Below, piece by piece: positions 52,798 to 62,600 of a DNA stretch of 64,000 bases. Both the position numbers and the translations under genes were made by a program. The stretch lies in contig CANQIB010000013.1 of NCBI GenBank assembly GCA_947623915.1, forward strand, positions 1-64,000, in the 5' to 3' direction. Each line of letters opens with the position of its first letter. The first letter of the stretch is position 1. Below the pieces are notes generated by a model that was given only the letters and a program-made list of their open reading frames with translations, had not been told where the DNA came from and did no database searches. This DNA is from an uncultured Ruminiclostridium sp. GTDB taxonomy: Bacteria; Bacillota; Clostridia; Oscillospirales; Ruminococcaceae.

Positions 52798-52930
52798 ATC
52801 CTAGACCGTAAATTTAGGCGCGCTGTGCTCGACGGCTTGCGCCGTCCCGCGGCTGACTTGTCAGCCGCAATTCACGGTATAATAACCTAGACCGTAAATT
52901 TAGGCGCGCTGCGCCCGACGGCTTATGCCG
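52790..52930 (+). repeat. Tandem direct duplication (~55 bp unit, 86-bp offset) containing TATAAT box and cctagaccgtaaatttagg element
   Basis: ggtataata[t/a]cctagaccgtaaatttaggcgcgctg...cgacggctt..gccgt at 52790 and 52876. Confidence 0.85.
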
Positions 52931-53034
52931 TATTTATGTATACAACCGTTTCTTGGCGCTGCGGCGAATGCTCGTTAAGAGAAACACCGATGCCCTCCGC
53001 TATGAAACGGAATAAAATAAAAAGAGGTGTAAAT

Positions 53035-53301
53035 ATGCTTTTAAAGGAAGAAAAGACTGCTATTATCGAGGCAAACCGCACTCATGAAAATGATACCGGC
53101 TCGCCTGAGGTACAGATAGCTATTCTCACAAAGAGAATAAACGATCTTACCGAGCATCTCAAGACCCACAAGAAGGATCATCATTCCCGTCGCGGTCTGC
53201 TCAAAATGGTCGGTCACAGACGTAACCTGCTCAACTACCTTATGAAAAAAGATATAGAGCGTTACCGTGCCGTGATCGCAAAGCTCGGTATCCGTAAGTA
53301 A
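53035..53301 (+). CDS. rpsO: 30S ribosomal protein S15
   Basis: [48 protein letters not shown]. Confidence 0.98.
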   Translation: MLLKEEKTAIIEANRTHENDTGSPEVQIAILTKRINDLTEHLKTHKKDHHSRRGLLKMVGHRRNLLNYLMKKDIERYRAVIAKLGIRK

Positions 53302-53354
53302 AAGCGTAAAAGGGTGGAGCGTTCGTTCCGCCCTTTAACCCTGTTTAAAAAATG

Positions 53355-53429
53355 CGAGAAGCAGGTTTTAGCATTAAATTGAACGGATCCTGAAAAGTCC
53401 GCTGAATTTATTGCTAACGCTGTTTCTCG
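53355..53429 (+). promoter_or_regulatory. Long imperfect hairpin in pnp leader
   Basis: cgagaagcag..ttagca..aaatt..cgga / tccg..aattt..tgctaa..ctgtttctcg. Confidence 0.7.
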
Positions 53430-53447
53430 TAAGAAGGAGGAACAAAA

Positions 53448-55571
53448 ATGTTTGAAAATTACAAAGTATTCAAAACGATGTTTGCAGGCAGAGAACTGAC
53501 CGTTGAAACGGGTAAGGTCTGTGGACTTGCAAACGGTTCATGCTGGATACGCTACGGCGAATCGGTAGTTATGGTAAACGCTACCGCAAGCCCCAAGCCG
53601 CGTGACGGTATCGACTTTTTCCCGCTGGCGGTAGATTACGAAGAGAAGCTGTATTCGGTAGGAAAGATCCCCGGAGGATTTTTAAAGAGAGAGGGAAGAC
53701 CCAGCGAGAAGGCTATTCTTTATTCCCGCGTGGTGGACAGACCTATGCGTCCGCTTTTCCCCAAGGATATGAGAAATGACGTCGCTATCGTTATGACTGT
53801 GCTTGCGGTCGATCCCGACACTCAGCCGGAGATACTGTCCATGATAGGCGCGTCGGTGGCGGTTTCGATTTCGGATATCCCGTGGAACGGTCCTATAGGC
53901 GGTATTTCGGTCGGACTGGTCGACGGCGAGATCGTACTTATGCCGAATGCGGAGCAAAGAGCAAAATCGGATCTTCAGCTTACCGTTGCTTCCAGCGAGA
54001 AAAAGGTCGTAATGATAGAAGCCGGCGCAAATGAGGTAGACGACGATACAATGCTCAAGGCTATAATGGCGGGGCATGAGGAGATAAACAAGTCGCTCAT
54101 ACCTTTCATAAAGGATATTCAGGCTCAAATAGGCAAGCCTAAGTTCTCTTTCCCCTCTATGGATGTAGATCACGATTTGTTTGAGGCTATCAAGGAGCAG
54201 TACACCGAAAAGGTCAAATACGCGCTTGATACCGATGACAAGAATATCCGCGAGGAGCGTTTACAGCCCATAAAGGACGAGATACACGCTCAGTATGACG
54301 AACAGTATCCCGAACAGGGCGCTATGATAGACGAATGTATCTACAAGCTGCAAAAGTTTATTGTAAGACGTTGGCTGTTGGACGAACAGAAGCGTGTGGA
54401 CGGCAGAGGCATGGACGAGATGCGTCCTCTTGCCGCAGAGGTAGGATTTTTGCCGCGTGTTCACGGTTCGGGTCTGTTTACCAGAGGACAGACTCAGGTA
54501 ATGACAGTAACGACGCTCGGTCCGGTCAGCGACAGCCAGAAGCTCGACGGCCTGGACGACGAGGATATGAAGAGATATATGCACCATTACAATTTCCCGG
54601 CATATTCCGTCGGCGAAACAAAGGCAAGCAGAGGTCCCGGACGCCGCGAAATAGGTCACGGCGCGTTGGCTCAGCGTGCTTTGGAGCCGGTAATTCCGTC
54701 AGTCGAGGAATTTCCGTATGCCATAAGACTGGTATCCGAGGTGCTTTCCTCTAACGGCTCGACCTCTCAGGCATCTATCTGCGGTTCTACTTTGTCGCTT
54801 ATGGACGCCGGTGTTCCGATAAAAGCACCCGTTGCGGGTATTTCCTGCGGACTTATAACCGAGGGCGACCGTTGGATGACAATGGTGGATATACAGGGAC
54901 TTGAGGACTTCTTCGGAGATATGGACTTTAAGGTAGGCGGTACTCATAAGGGTATAACCGCTATACAGATGGACCTTAAAATAGACGGTCTTACTCCCGA
55001 AATAATCAAGGACGCTTTTGCGAAGACTCACAAGGCAAGGGATTATATCCTTGACGAGATAATACTCAAGGCTATCCCCGCACCCAGACCTACCGTCAAT
55101 AAATACGCGCCCAAAATGCTCAACACCAAAGTTCCCGTTGATAAGATACGCGATGTTATCGGTACGGGCGGCAAGGTCATCCAGAAGCTGTGCGCTGATT
55201 TTGAAGTGAAGATAGATGTAGATGAGGACGGAAACGTATTCGTTTGCGGACAGGATCTCGAAAAGGCAAATAACTGCATAGCGATGATAAAGGCGATAAC
55301 TTCTCCCCCTGAGATAGGCGCTATCTATAAGGGCAAGGTCGTTCGTATAATGAGCTTTGGCGCTTTTGTTGAGATAGCTCCCGGCAAGGACGGAATGGTA
55401 CACGTTTCAGAACTGGAAAACCGCAGAGTTGAAAAGGTCGAGGACGTAGTGTCTATAGGCGATGAAATAATCGTAAAGGTTTTGGATATCGACAACCAAG
55501 GCAAGATAAGACTTTCCAGAAAGGCTGCGCTTGCCGATATAGAAGCAAAGAAAAAATCGGATAATGCTTAA
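53448..55571 (+). CDS. pnp: Polyribonucleotide nucleotidyltransferase
   Basis: RNase PH domains, KH (KIRDVIGTGGKVIQKL) and S1 (GAIYKGKVVRIMSFGAFVEIAPGKDGMVHVSEL) domains. Confidence 0.98.
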   Translation: MFENYKVFKTMFAGRELTVETGKVCGLANGSCWIRYGESVVMVNATASPKPRDGIDFFPLAVDYEEKLYSVGKIPGGFLKREGRPSEKAILYSRVVDRPMRPLFPKDMRNDVAIVMTVLAVDPDTQPEILSMIGASVAVSISDIPWNGPIGGISVGLVDGEIVLMPNAEQRAKSDLQLTVASSEKKVVMIEAGANEVDDDTMLKAIMAGHEEINKSLIPFIKDIQAQIGKPKFSFPSMDVDHDLFEAIKEQYTEKVKYALDTDDKNIREERLQPIKDEIHAQYDEQYPEQGAMIDECIYKLQKFIVRRWLLDEQKRVDGRGMDEMRPLAAEVGFLPRVHGSGLFTRGQTQVMTVTTLGPVSDSQKLDGLDDEDMKRYMHHYNFPAYSVGETKASRGPGRREIGHGALAQRALEPVIPSVEEFPYAIRLVSEVLSSNGSTSQASICGSTLSLMDAGVPIKAPVAGISCGLITEGDRWMTMVDIQGLEDFFGDMDFKVGGTHKGITAIQMDLKIDGLTPEIIKDAFAKTHKARDYILDEIILKAIPAPRPTVNKYAPKMLNTKVPVDKIRDVIGTGGKVIQKLCADFEVKIDVDEDGNVFVCGQDLEKANNCIAMIKAITSPPEIGAIYKGKVVRIMSFGAFVEIAPGKDGMVHVSELENRRVEKVEDVVSIGDEIIVKVLDIDNQGKIRLSRKAALADIEAKKKSDNA

Positions 55572-55583
55572 TTAAACAGACTG

Positions 55584-55620
55584 ACGCCCGCGTTATGACA
55601 TTAGCGCGGGTGTTTTTTTA
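55584..55620 (+). terminator. pnp terminator
   Basis: acgcccgcgttatgacattagcgcgggtgttttttta. Confidence 0.75.
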
Positions 55621-55649
55621 TTGACATTTGAATTTGACGATGTTACAAT
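55621..55649 (+). promoter_or_regulatory. Sigma-A promoter of first BspA-like gene (TTGACA-17-TACAAT)
   Basis: TTGACAtttgaatttgacgatgtTACAAT. Confidence 0.8.
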
Positions 55650-55696
55650 TTAAATATAATTGCATTATCATCCCGTTTTTTGAGAGAGGGGAAAGT

Positions 55697-58033
55697 ATGT
55701 TAAAAACGATATTATCTTTTTCGGCGCTGCTTTTTTGCGCTTTTGTCTGCTGTATAACGGCTTCGGCGGAAACAAGCGGAGAGTGGGAATATAAGATACT
55801 TAGCAGCGGGAACATATACATAACAGGCTACAGCGGAAATTCTTCGATAGTAGATGTACCTGAGCAGTTAGACGGGCGCACGGTGGTGGAGGTTTATATA
55901 GAATGTTTTGACGGTCACAAGGAAATTGACACGGTAAATTTTTCCTCTTACATTGACAGTATCTATACGGCTTCCGATAATGACTACCAAGTTTATATAA
56001 AGAATTATAACGTTGCGGAGGATAACCCAAAATTTTGTTCTGTAGACGGAGTCGTATTTACCGAGGATATGACGTCGCTCAAGCTGTATCCGTCAGGACG
56101 GACCGACGAGGAATATGTTATACCCGACAAGGTCGACCAAATAATGAGCTATGCGTTTTATAAAACCTCTTTAAAACAAATCAAATTCCCGTCCGGCTTA
56201 TCATATTTATCGGAAAATGCAATATGCTTTTGCCCCAAGCTGACTTCCGTCACCATTCCGGCGGAATACGGGGACGACAATTTTGAAACGATGTTTGAGG
56301 GTTGCAGCGCCTTGACGGATATTTATGTTGAGGAGGGCAACAGCGACTTTAAAAGTATAGACGGAGTATTGTACAGCCGCTACGGTGTAACGCTGATAAA
56401 ATATCCGAACGGGCGCAAAGACGAAAAATATACTGTGCCTAATTCGACGGAAAGCATAGAACAAGGCGCTTTTAACGCCTGTGAATTTCTGAAAGAAGTA
56501 TATATACCTGACAGCGTGACGAATATCATGAACGCTGTATTTGAAAATTGTACCTCTCTGGAAAAAGTAAGATTATCCGAAAACGTTAATACTATATCGT
56601 ATAAATTGTTCAGCGGCTGTTCAAATCTGAAAAATATTACTTTGCCGGACAGCGTAGTTGATATCGAGAGTTATGCGTTTTACCAAAGCGGGCTGACAGA
56701 GATGTTTATAGGCGATAATATCGAATATATCTACGAGGGAGCGTTCGCCGAGTGCGGTTCTCTTTGTAAGTTTACCACATCCGACGACCAAAAGTATTAT
56801 TATGCCGATGAAGACGGTGTGTTAAAAACTTACGACTGGCTCGTTTGCTATCCGGCAGGTAAGACCGATGAAAAATACAAAGCCGACTGTCCTAGGATAC
56901 ATTCTTATGCTTTCTGCGGCTGTGAAAATTTAAAAGAGGTCACGTTATGCGACGGGACGGGGACCATACCGTTAAGTTGTTTTGAAAACTGTACCAATCT
57001 GCAAAAATTAAACGGAACAGACAGCGTAATAAAGGTAGAAACTGACGCTTTTTTAAACACAGCGCTGATAAACGACAGTTCCGATGATATAGTATATTTG
57101 GGCAATATAGCGATAAGCTGCTCGCCGGATATAACCGAGGCTGTGCTGAAGGAAGGAACTACCGTTATGGCTGATTCTTTGTTTTCGTTCTGCAAAGACT
57201 TGGTATATGCGTCTGTTCCCGAAGGGGTAACAAGTATAAGCGACCACGCTTTTTCAAATTGCTATTCGCTGTCGGCGGTTACGCTGCCCGAAAGCCTTAC
57301 CGAGATAGAAATGTCTGCTTTTACCGACTGTTGGTCATTAAAGAATATTACCTTGCCTAAAAATTTGGAAACAATTTACGGATTTGCATTTTACGGCTGC
57401 AAAGCGCTCAAAGAAATAATTTTGCCGGAAAAAATTACACGGTTGGATATAGGGACATTTGAACATTGTAATTCGCTTGAACATATTTTTCTCCCGCAGA
57501 GCATAAGCGAAATAGATTCCTACGCCTTCTCAAACTGTGATTCGTTAAAAAATATAACTCTACCAAAAAATTTGGAGATACTGAATATGGGCATTTTTTA
57601 CGGTTGTGAAGGCTTACAAACTATCGAAATACCAGAAAAAGTAAACTCTATAGAAGTGAATGCTTTTGAAGACTGCGTAAATCTGAAAAGTGTGTATTTT
57701 CACAAAAACATTTCGGAGATAGGAGACAGCTCGTTTAACGGTTGTGTGTCTTTGGACGGGATATATTACGAGGGGACCGACGCACAATGGAAAAAAGTCA
57801 TGCTTGGAGAAGAAAACGAGCCGCTGGAAAACTCCGTTTTATATCCCGAAGCCGAGCCGGTAGACGCTTGGTCGGCACAGTTGTCCGACAGCACGTCAAC
57901 GACCGTCGTAACGGGGAGCGGGGGAGTGCGCAGCACAAATATTTTGTCTTATATTATAGGCATACCGTCCGCCGTTTTATTGGTCATAGGATCAACAATA
58001 ATGATCATAAGAAAGATAAAAAATAAGTCTTAA
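55697..58033 (+). CDS. BspA-type leucine-rich repeat (LRR_5) surface protein with C-terminal TM
   Basis: Signal peptide; repeated SIxxxAFxxCxSLxxITLPxxL; C-terminal ILSYIIGIPSAVLLVIGSTIMIIRKIKNKS. Confidence 0.9.
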   Translation: MLKTILSFSALLFCAFVCCITASAETSGEWEYKILSSGNIYITGYSGNSSIVDVPEQLDGRTVVEVYIECFDGHKEIDTVNFSSYIDSIYTASDNDYQVYIKNYNVAEDNPKFCSVDGVVFTEDMTSLKLYPSGRTDEEYVIPDKVDQIMSYAFYKTSLKQIKFPSGLSYLSENAICFCPKLTSVTIPAEYGDDNFETMFEGCSALTDIYVEEGNSDFKSIDGVLYSRYGVTLIKYPNGRKDEKYTVPNSTESIEQGAFNACEFLKEVYIPDSVTNIMNAVFENCTSLEKVRLSENVNTISYKLFSGCSNLKNITLPDSVVDIESYAFYQSGLTEMFIGDNIEYIYEGAFAECGSLCKFTTSDDQKYYYADEDGVLKTYDWLVCYPAGKTDEKYKADCPRIHSYAFCGCENLKEVTLCDGTGTIPLSCFENCTNLQKLNGTDSVIKVETDAFLNTALINDSSDDIVYLGNIAISCSPDITEAVLKEGTTVMADSLFSFCKDLVYASVPEGVTSISDHAFSNCYSLSAVTLPESLTEIEMSAFTDCWSLKNITLPKNLETIYGFAFYGCKALKEIILPEKITRLDIGTFEHCNSLEHIFLPQSISEIDSYAFSNCDSLKNITLPKNLEILNMGIFYGCEGLQTIEIPEKVNSIEVNAFEDCVNLKSVYFHKNISEIGDSSFNGCVSLDGIYYEGTDAQWKKVMLGEENEPLENSVLYPEAEPVDAWSAQLSDSTSTTVVTGSGGVRSTNILSYIIGIPSAVLLVIGSTIMIIRKIKNKS

Positions 58034-58063
58034 CATTTAAATGCTGTTTTACTATATTTAATC

Positions 58064-58097
58064 AAAAAAAGCACTAATTTTAGGTTAGTGCTTTTTA
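58064..58097. terminator. Bidirectional terminator between first LRR gene and invertible segment
   Basis: aaaaaaagcactaattttaggttagtgctttttat; on the minus strand gcactaacctaaaattagtgcttttttt. Confidence 0.85.
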
Positions 58098-58133
58098 TGA
58101 TTATCTTAAACAGATTAAAGAATATAAAATAAA

Positions 58134-58155
58134 GTTTCATTTATCATACACATAA
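58134..58155 (+). repeat. Left inverted repeat (IR-L) of putative invertible segment
   Basis: GTTTCATTTATCATACACATAA; exact reverse complement at 59510-59531. Confidence 0.95.
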
Positions 58156-58178
58156 AGTAAATAAATTTCTATGTTTTT

Positions 58179-58207
58179 ATTCTATAACATTTAAAACAAA
58201 TTGTCAA
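58179..58207 (-). promoter_or_regulatory. Outward-facing sigma-A promoter inside the invertible segment (TTGACA-17-TAGAAT)
   Basis: Minus strand TTGACAatttgttttaaatgttaTAGAAT. Confidence 0.85.
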
Positions 58208-58306
58208 TACTTTATTAAAATTATTTTTTAGGCTTTTGGTGTTCTCTTTCTGTTTTTTTACCGGAAAAAGTATTATAATTGAAATAAAAAGATGGAGTGA
58301 TTTGAT

Positions 58307-59362
58307 TTGAAAAGGTCAACAATATGTAGGTCAACATTGAATTTGCGTGAAGAAAGCACTTTTCAGAAGCCTTTGTACAAACGAAAACATTTTAACGTAT
58401 ACTCAATAAAATGCAAAGAAAAGGAAGCTCTGCTGAATAATACGATAAATTTAGTAAATTCAAGACTTAATTATATTACGGTTTCCTCTTTAATGTTTGA
58501 ATGGCTCAACAGTATCTCTCTTACGGTAAAACAGTCTACTTATCAAAAATATGAATGTCTTATCAGGAACCACATATATCTGACCGAGTTTGGCAATATA
58601 GGTATTCATGATTTAAATTGCAAGATGATTAACGAATTTGCCTCTAAACTTATGAAAAAACTGTCTGCAAAGAGTGTAAACGATATTCTGGTTATATTGA
58701 ATTTAGGTCTGGCATATGCCGAGGATGTGTATAATACGCAAAAGCCAAAATTCCATTTTGTAAAAGAACCGTTAAAAGACATGAGAGTTTTATCGTTGGA
58801 AGAGCAAAGATGTCTTGAAACGTATTTATGCAAGGATATGGATATTTGTAAACTGGGCGTCTTGCTGGCACTTTATACAGGTATTCGTGTGGGAGAATTA
58901 TGTGCATTACAATGGGAAGATATAAAAAACGACGGTATCGTTATTTCAAAAACCATGCACAGGATCAAAAAAGGTAATAGTACGGTTTTAGAGATAACCG
59001 AACCTAAAACCAAGAAATCCAACAGGATAATTCCGATGCCGGAATTTCTTTCAGGCTATATTGAGCAATACCGAGCAAGCGGCTCTTTTTTGCAGTTGGA
59101 AAACGGCAAAGTGGTAGAACCGCGTTTAATGCAGTATAAATTTGACAAATATATAATGAAATGCGGACTACCGCATACAAATTTTCATGCGCTTAGGCAT
59201 ACTTTTGCAACACGTTGCGTGGAAGCAGGCTTTGATATAAAATCGCTTTCCGAAATTTTGGGTCACACCGACGTAAGGACGACTCTCAACAAATATGTAC
59301 ATTCATCATTTGAACAAAAAAGAAAAAATATGTCGCTTTTATCTCCGGCAACGGATATTTAA
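58307..59362 (+). CDS. Tyrosine recombinase / site-specific integrase (putative DNA invertase of this switch)
   Basis: TGIRVGELCALQWEDI (Arg I), HALRHTFATR (HxxR), LGHTDVRTTLNKYVHSS (His..Tyr); TTG start. Confidence 0.95.
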   Translation: MKRSTICRSTLNLREESTFQKPLYKRKHFNVYSIKCKEKEALLNNTINLVNSRLNYITVSSLMFEWLNSISLTVKQSTYQKYECLIRNHIYLTEFGNIGIHDLNCKMINEFASKLMKKLSAKSVNDILVILNLGLAYAEDVYNTQKPKFHFVKEPLKDMRVLSLEEQRCLETYLCKDMDICKLGVLLALYTGIRVGELCALQWEDIKNDGIVISKTMHRIKKGNSTVLEITEPKTKKSNRIIPMPEFLSGYIEQYRASGSFLQLENGKVVEPRLMQYKFDKYIMKCGLPHTNFHALRHTFATRCVEAGFDIKSLSEILGHTDVRTTLNKYVHSSFEQKRKNMSLLSPATDI

Positions 59363-59442
59363 CTCTTCCTAAAACCGGCTCTCCCATACCGTATTTATCT
59401 CAAGCTGCGATGTGCGGATATTCAAGAAATATTTAAATGTAA

Positions 59443-59487
59443 ACAGCATAACATTCGATGTTTTTGGCATTAGGATGTTATGCTGTT
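59443..59487. terminator. Hairpin downstream of recombinase
   Basis: aacagcataacat...atgttatgctgtt perfect 13-bp stem. Confidence 0.7.
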
Positions 59488-59509
59488 TCGCTTTGTCGCG
59501 CCGTTTCGC

Positions 59510-59531
59510 TTATGTGTATGATAAATGAAAC
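59510..59531 (-). repeat. Right inverted repeat (IR-R) of putative invertible segment
   Basis: TTATGTGTATGATAAATGAAAC, exact reverse complement of 58134-58155. Confidence 0.95.
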
Positions 59532-59663
59532 CGCGCTCTGCATATATTATTCCCTCTGCCGATAAGCGCTATTCAACCGTTTATCATCATTTTTATCAAG
59601 GTAGTTTTGAATCAAAAAGGGATTTTATCACCTTTAAATATTTATCTATGAGGAGATGTTTTA

Positions 59664-62600
59664 ATGAAAGCTAAGAAGATTATAGCAGATGTTTTGGCGA
59701 TTTCCATGACGGTAACCGCAATATCCTCGGCTTTACCGACATATGCAGAAAGCCGGCCGACTTTCGGATCATCATCAAACGCGGGTGTACAGGAAACTGC
59801 TGGGCAGTCGCATATTGATAAAGATTCTGAAAAAACCGACATCGTTTCCAACGACAAAACGGTAGAGAAAAACAGCAACGCATCCGTTCAGGTGAACAAT
59901 AATTTTGAATTAGCCGACCCCCAGCCTGCTCCCATTCCCGTGAAATCGGAAACATACGGGGCATATGAATATGATGTGCTTAGCAATGGTACTATAGAGA
60001 TCACTTCTTTTAGCGGTACTTCTGCTAATGTATATATTCCTTCGTCGATTGATAATAAGGATGTTTCGTCGATCGGATACGGCTGTTTTGAGGATAATGC
60101 ATATCTGCAAACTGTAACAATACCTGATTCTGTCGTACAGATTGAAAATAACGCTTTTTCGGGCTGCACTTCGCTTAACAGCGTGACACTTTCTAAAAAT
60201 TTAACTACGTTAGGATATAGTGCTTTTGATGGTTGCACAGCTCTTTCATCGATAGAAATACCAAAATCTCTTACCAACGTTTATACAAGTGGGCGGAACG
60301 GAGCGTTTTCTAATTCCGGACTTAAATCCGTTACATTTGAAGACGGAATAACAAATATACCCGATTGTCTGTTTTACTATTGTGCTTCAATAGAAAAGAT
60401 AATCATACCCGATACCGTTTTAACAATCGGATCAAGTGCATTTGAAAGCTGTACTGGACTTACTAAGATAGATATTCCTGACAATGTGCTGGAAATCGGC
60501 AGTAACGCTTTTTCGGGCTGCACTTCGCTTAACAGCGTGACACTTTCCAAAAATTTAAAAACGTTATATAGTGCTTTTAATGGTTGTACCGCTCTTTCAT
60601 CGATAGAAATACCAAAATCTCTTACTAACGTTTATACAAGTGGGCGGGACGGAGCGTTTTCTGATTCCGGACTTAAATCCGTTACATTTGAAGACGGAAT
60701 AACAAATATACCCGATTGTCTGTTTTACTATTGTGCTTCAATAGAAAAGATAATCATACCCGATACCGTTTTAACAATCGGATCAAGTGCATTTGAAAGC
60801 TGTACTGGACTTACTAAGATAGACATTCCTGACAATGTGTTGGAAATCGGCAGTAGCGCTTTTTCGGGCTGCTCTTCGCTTAACAGTGTGAAACTTTCCA
60901 AAAATTTAACTACGTTAGAAAATAGTGCTTTTAATGGTTGTACCGCTCTTACATCAATAGAGATACCGAAATCTCTTATCAATGTTGGCGATGACTGGTA
61001 CGGCGGAGTATTTGCCAACACAGGACTTAAATCCGTTACCTTTGAAACGGGCACGACACAGATACCGAATAATCTGCTCTATAACTGCACGACTTTAGAT
61101 AAGATCACTATACCCGATACCGTTTTAAAAATCGGAGATTCCGCATTTGAAAACTGTACAGGACTTACAAATATAATTATTCCCGGTAATGTTACCGAAA
61201 TAGGTTCCAACGCGTTTAGTGACTGTGTCGGTCTTACTAAAATTGATATGTCTGGCGGAGTTACCAAGATTGGCAATTATGCGTTTAATAATTGCAGCGC
61301 GCTGGATTTCGTTGTACTGCCAAAAACCGTTAAAGAAATAGGCTTCGGTGTATTTAACGGTTGTAAAACGATAAAAAAGATCGAGATACCCGAAGGCATA
61401 AATACTCTACCGTCGCAATTATTTGAAGGATGTACTTCGCTTACAGATGTAACTATTCCCGAAACTGTTACCGTAATAGAGGATGAAGTATTCAAAAATT
61501 GTGACGCATTAACAGAAATATCTATTCCGGATAGTGTTACCGATATACAATGGTATGCGTTTTACGATTGTGACGGATTAGTATCTGTAATTTTGCCTAA
61601 ATCGCTTAAAGCTGTAACTTATGAATGTTTTTATGACTGTGATAAATTGGCTGAGGTAACTATACAGGATTCCGTTACGGAAATACAAATCGAAGCATTT
61701 TATTCTTGTGATGTTCTTAAATCCGTGAAAATAGGAAATAATGTAACTAAAATTGAGGAAAATGCGTTTCGTGCATGTCATGCTCTTACCGATATAGTAC
61801 TGCCTAAATCGGTTACTGAGATTGATGAAAATGCTTTTGCCGAATGTGTCAATTTGACAGATGTCACCGTTTATCCCAGTGTATCATCTATTCCTACAAG
61901 CGTTTTTTCCTATCCCACAAAGATGACAATGCACGGATATGCCGGAACATATGCTGAACAGTATGCTAAGGACAGAAATATGAAGTTTGCAGCTCTGCCC
62001 AAAATCAGCGCGGATAAAATAACTGTTGATATTCCGGATTGCAGATATATCGGAGAACAAATAAAGCCTGAATTTAAACTTATTGACAGTGATGGATATG
62101 TTTTAAAGGACGGAAGTGATTTTACTGTCGTTTCATATGGCGATAACTTAAAAGTAGGCAAGGGAAGCGTATCAATAATGCTGACCGGCATAATGTATGA
62201 GGGCACTATTGATACTAGCTTTAACATTATTCCTGCTTATATAGGTGACGGAAACTGTGACTCTGACGGTCGTGTTTACTTTAACGGTTGGTATCTTAAC
62301 GAAGGCACCGACTACACGGTAGAGCGCAGATATGATCTTGACACAATGGGTTATGAATTTACCTTTACAGGCTTGGGTAGTTTTACCGGAACGTATATTT
62401 TAAGCGAAAATGCAAACCCGTTGTTTACTTACAATAATGACCAATATGAAGACATTAACAATTTAAACATAAACTGGGATCTTGATTTTTCGCTTGCCGA
62501 TGATTCTGTATGGGCGTCTGTCGATAAGGTGGAGGCTGTATGGTATCAAGACGGGCGTACCGCGTGCGGTCTCGGTGTTCAGACGGTTAATTCCGGCTGG

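Noticed and set aside
58307-59362. Integrase as a marker of a prophage or integrative element
   Set aside because: No phage, conjugation or excisionase genes and no tRNA attachment site nearby; the tight perfect inverted repeats fit a local inversion system better.
60150-61210. CRISPR-like periodicity
   Set aside because: The repeats are ~354 bp, in-frame and protein coding (LRR units), without short repeats separated by unique spacers.
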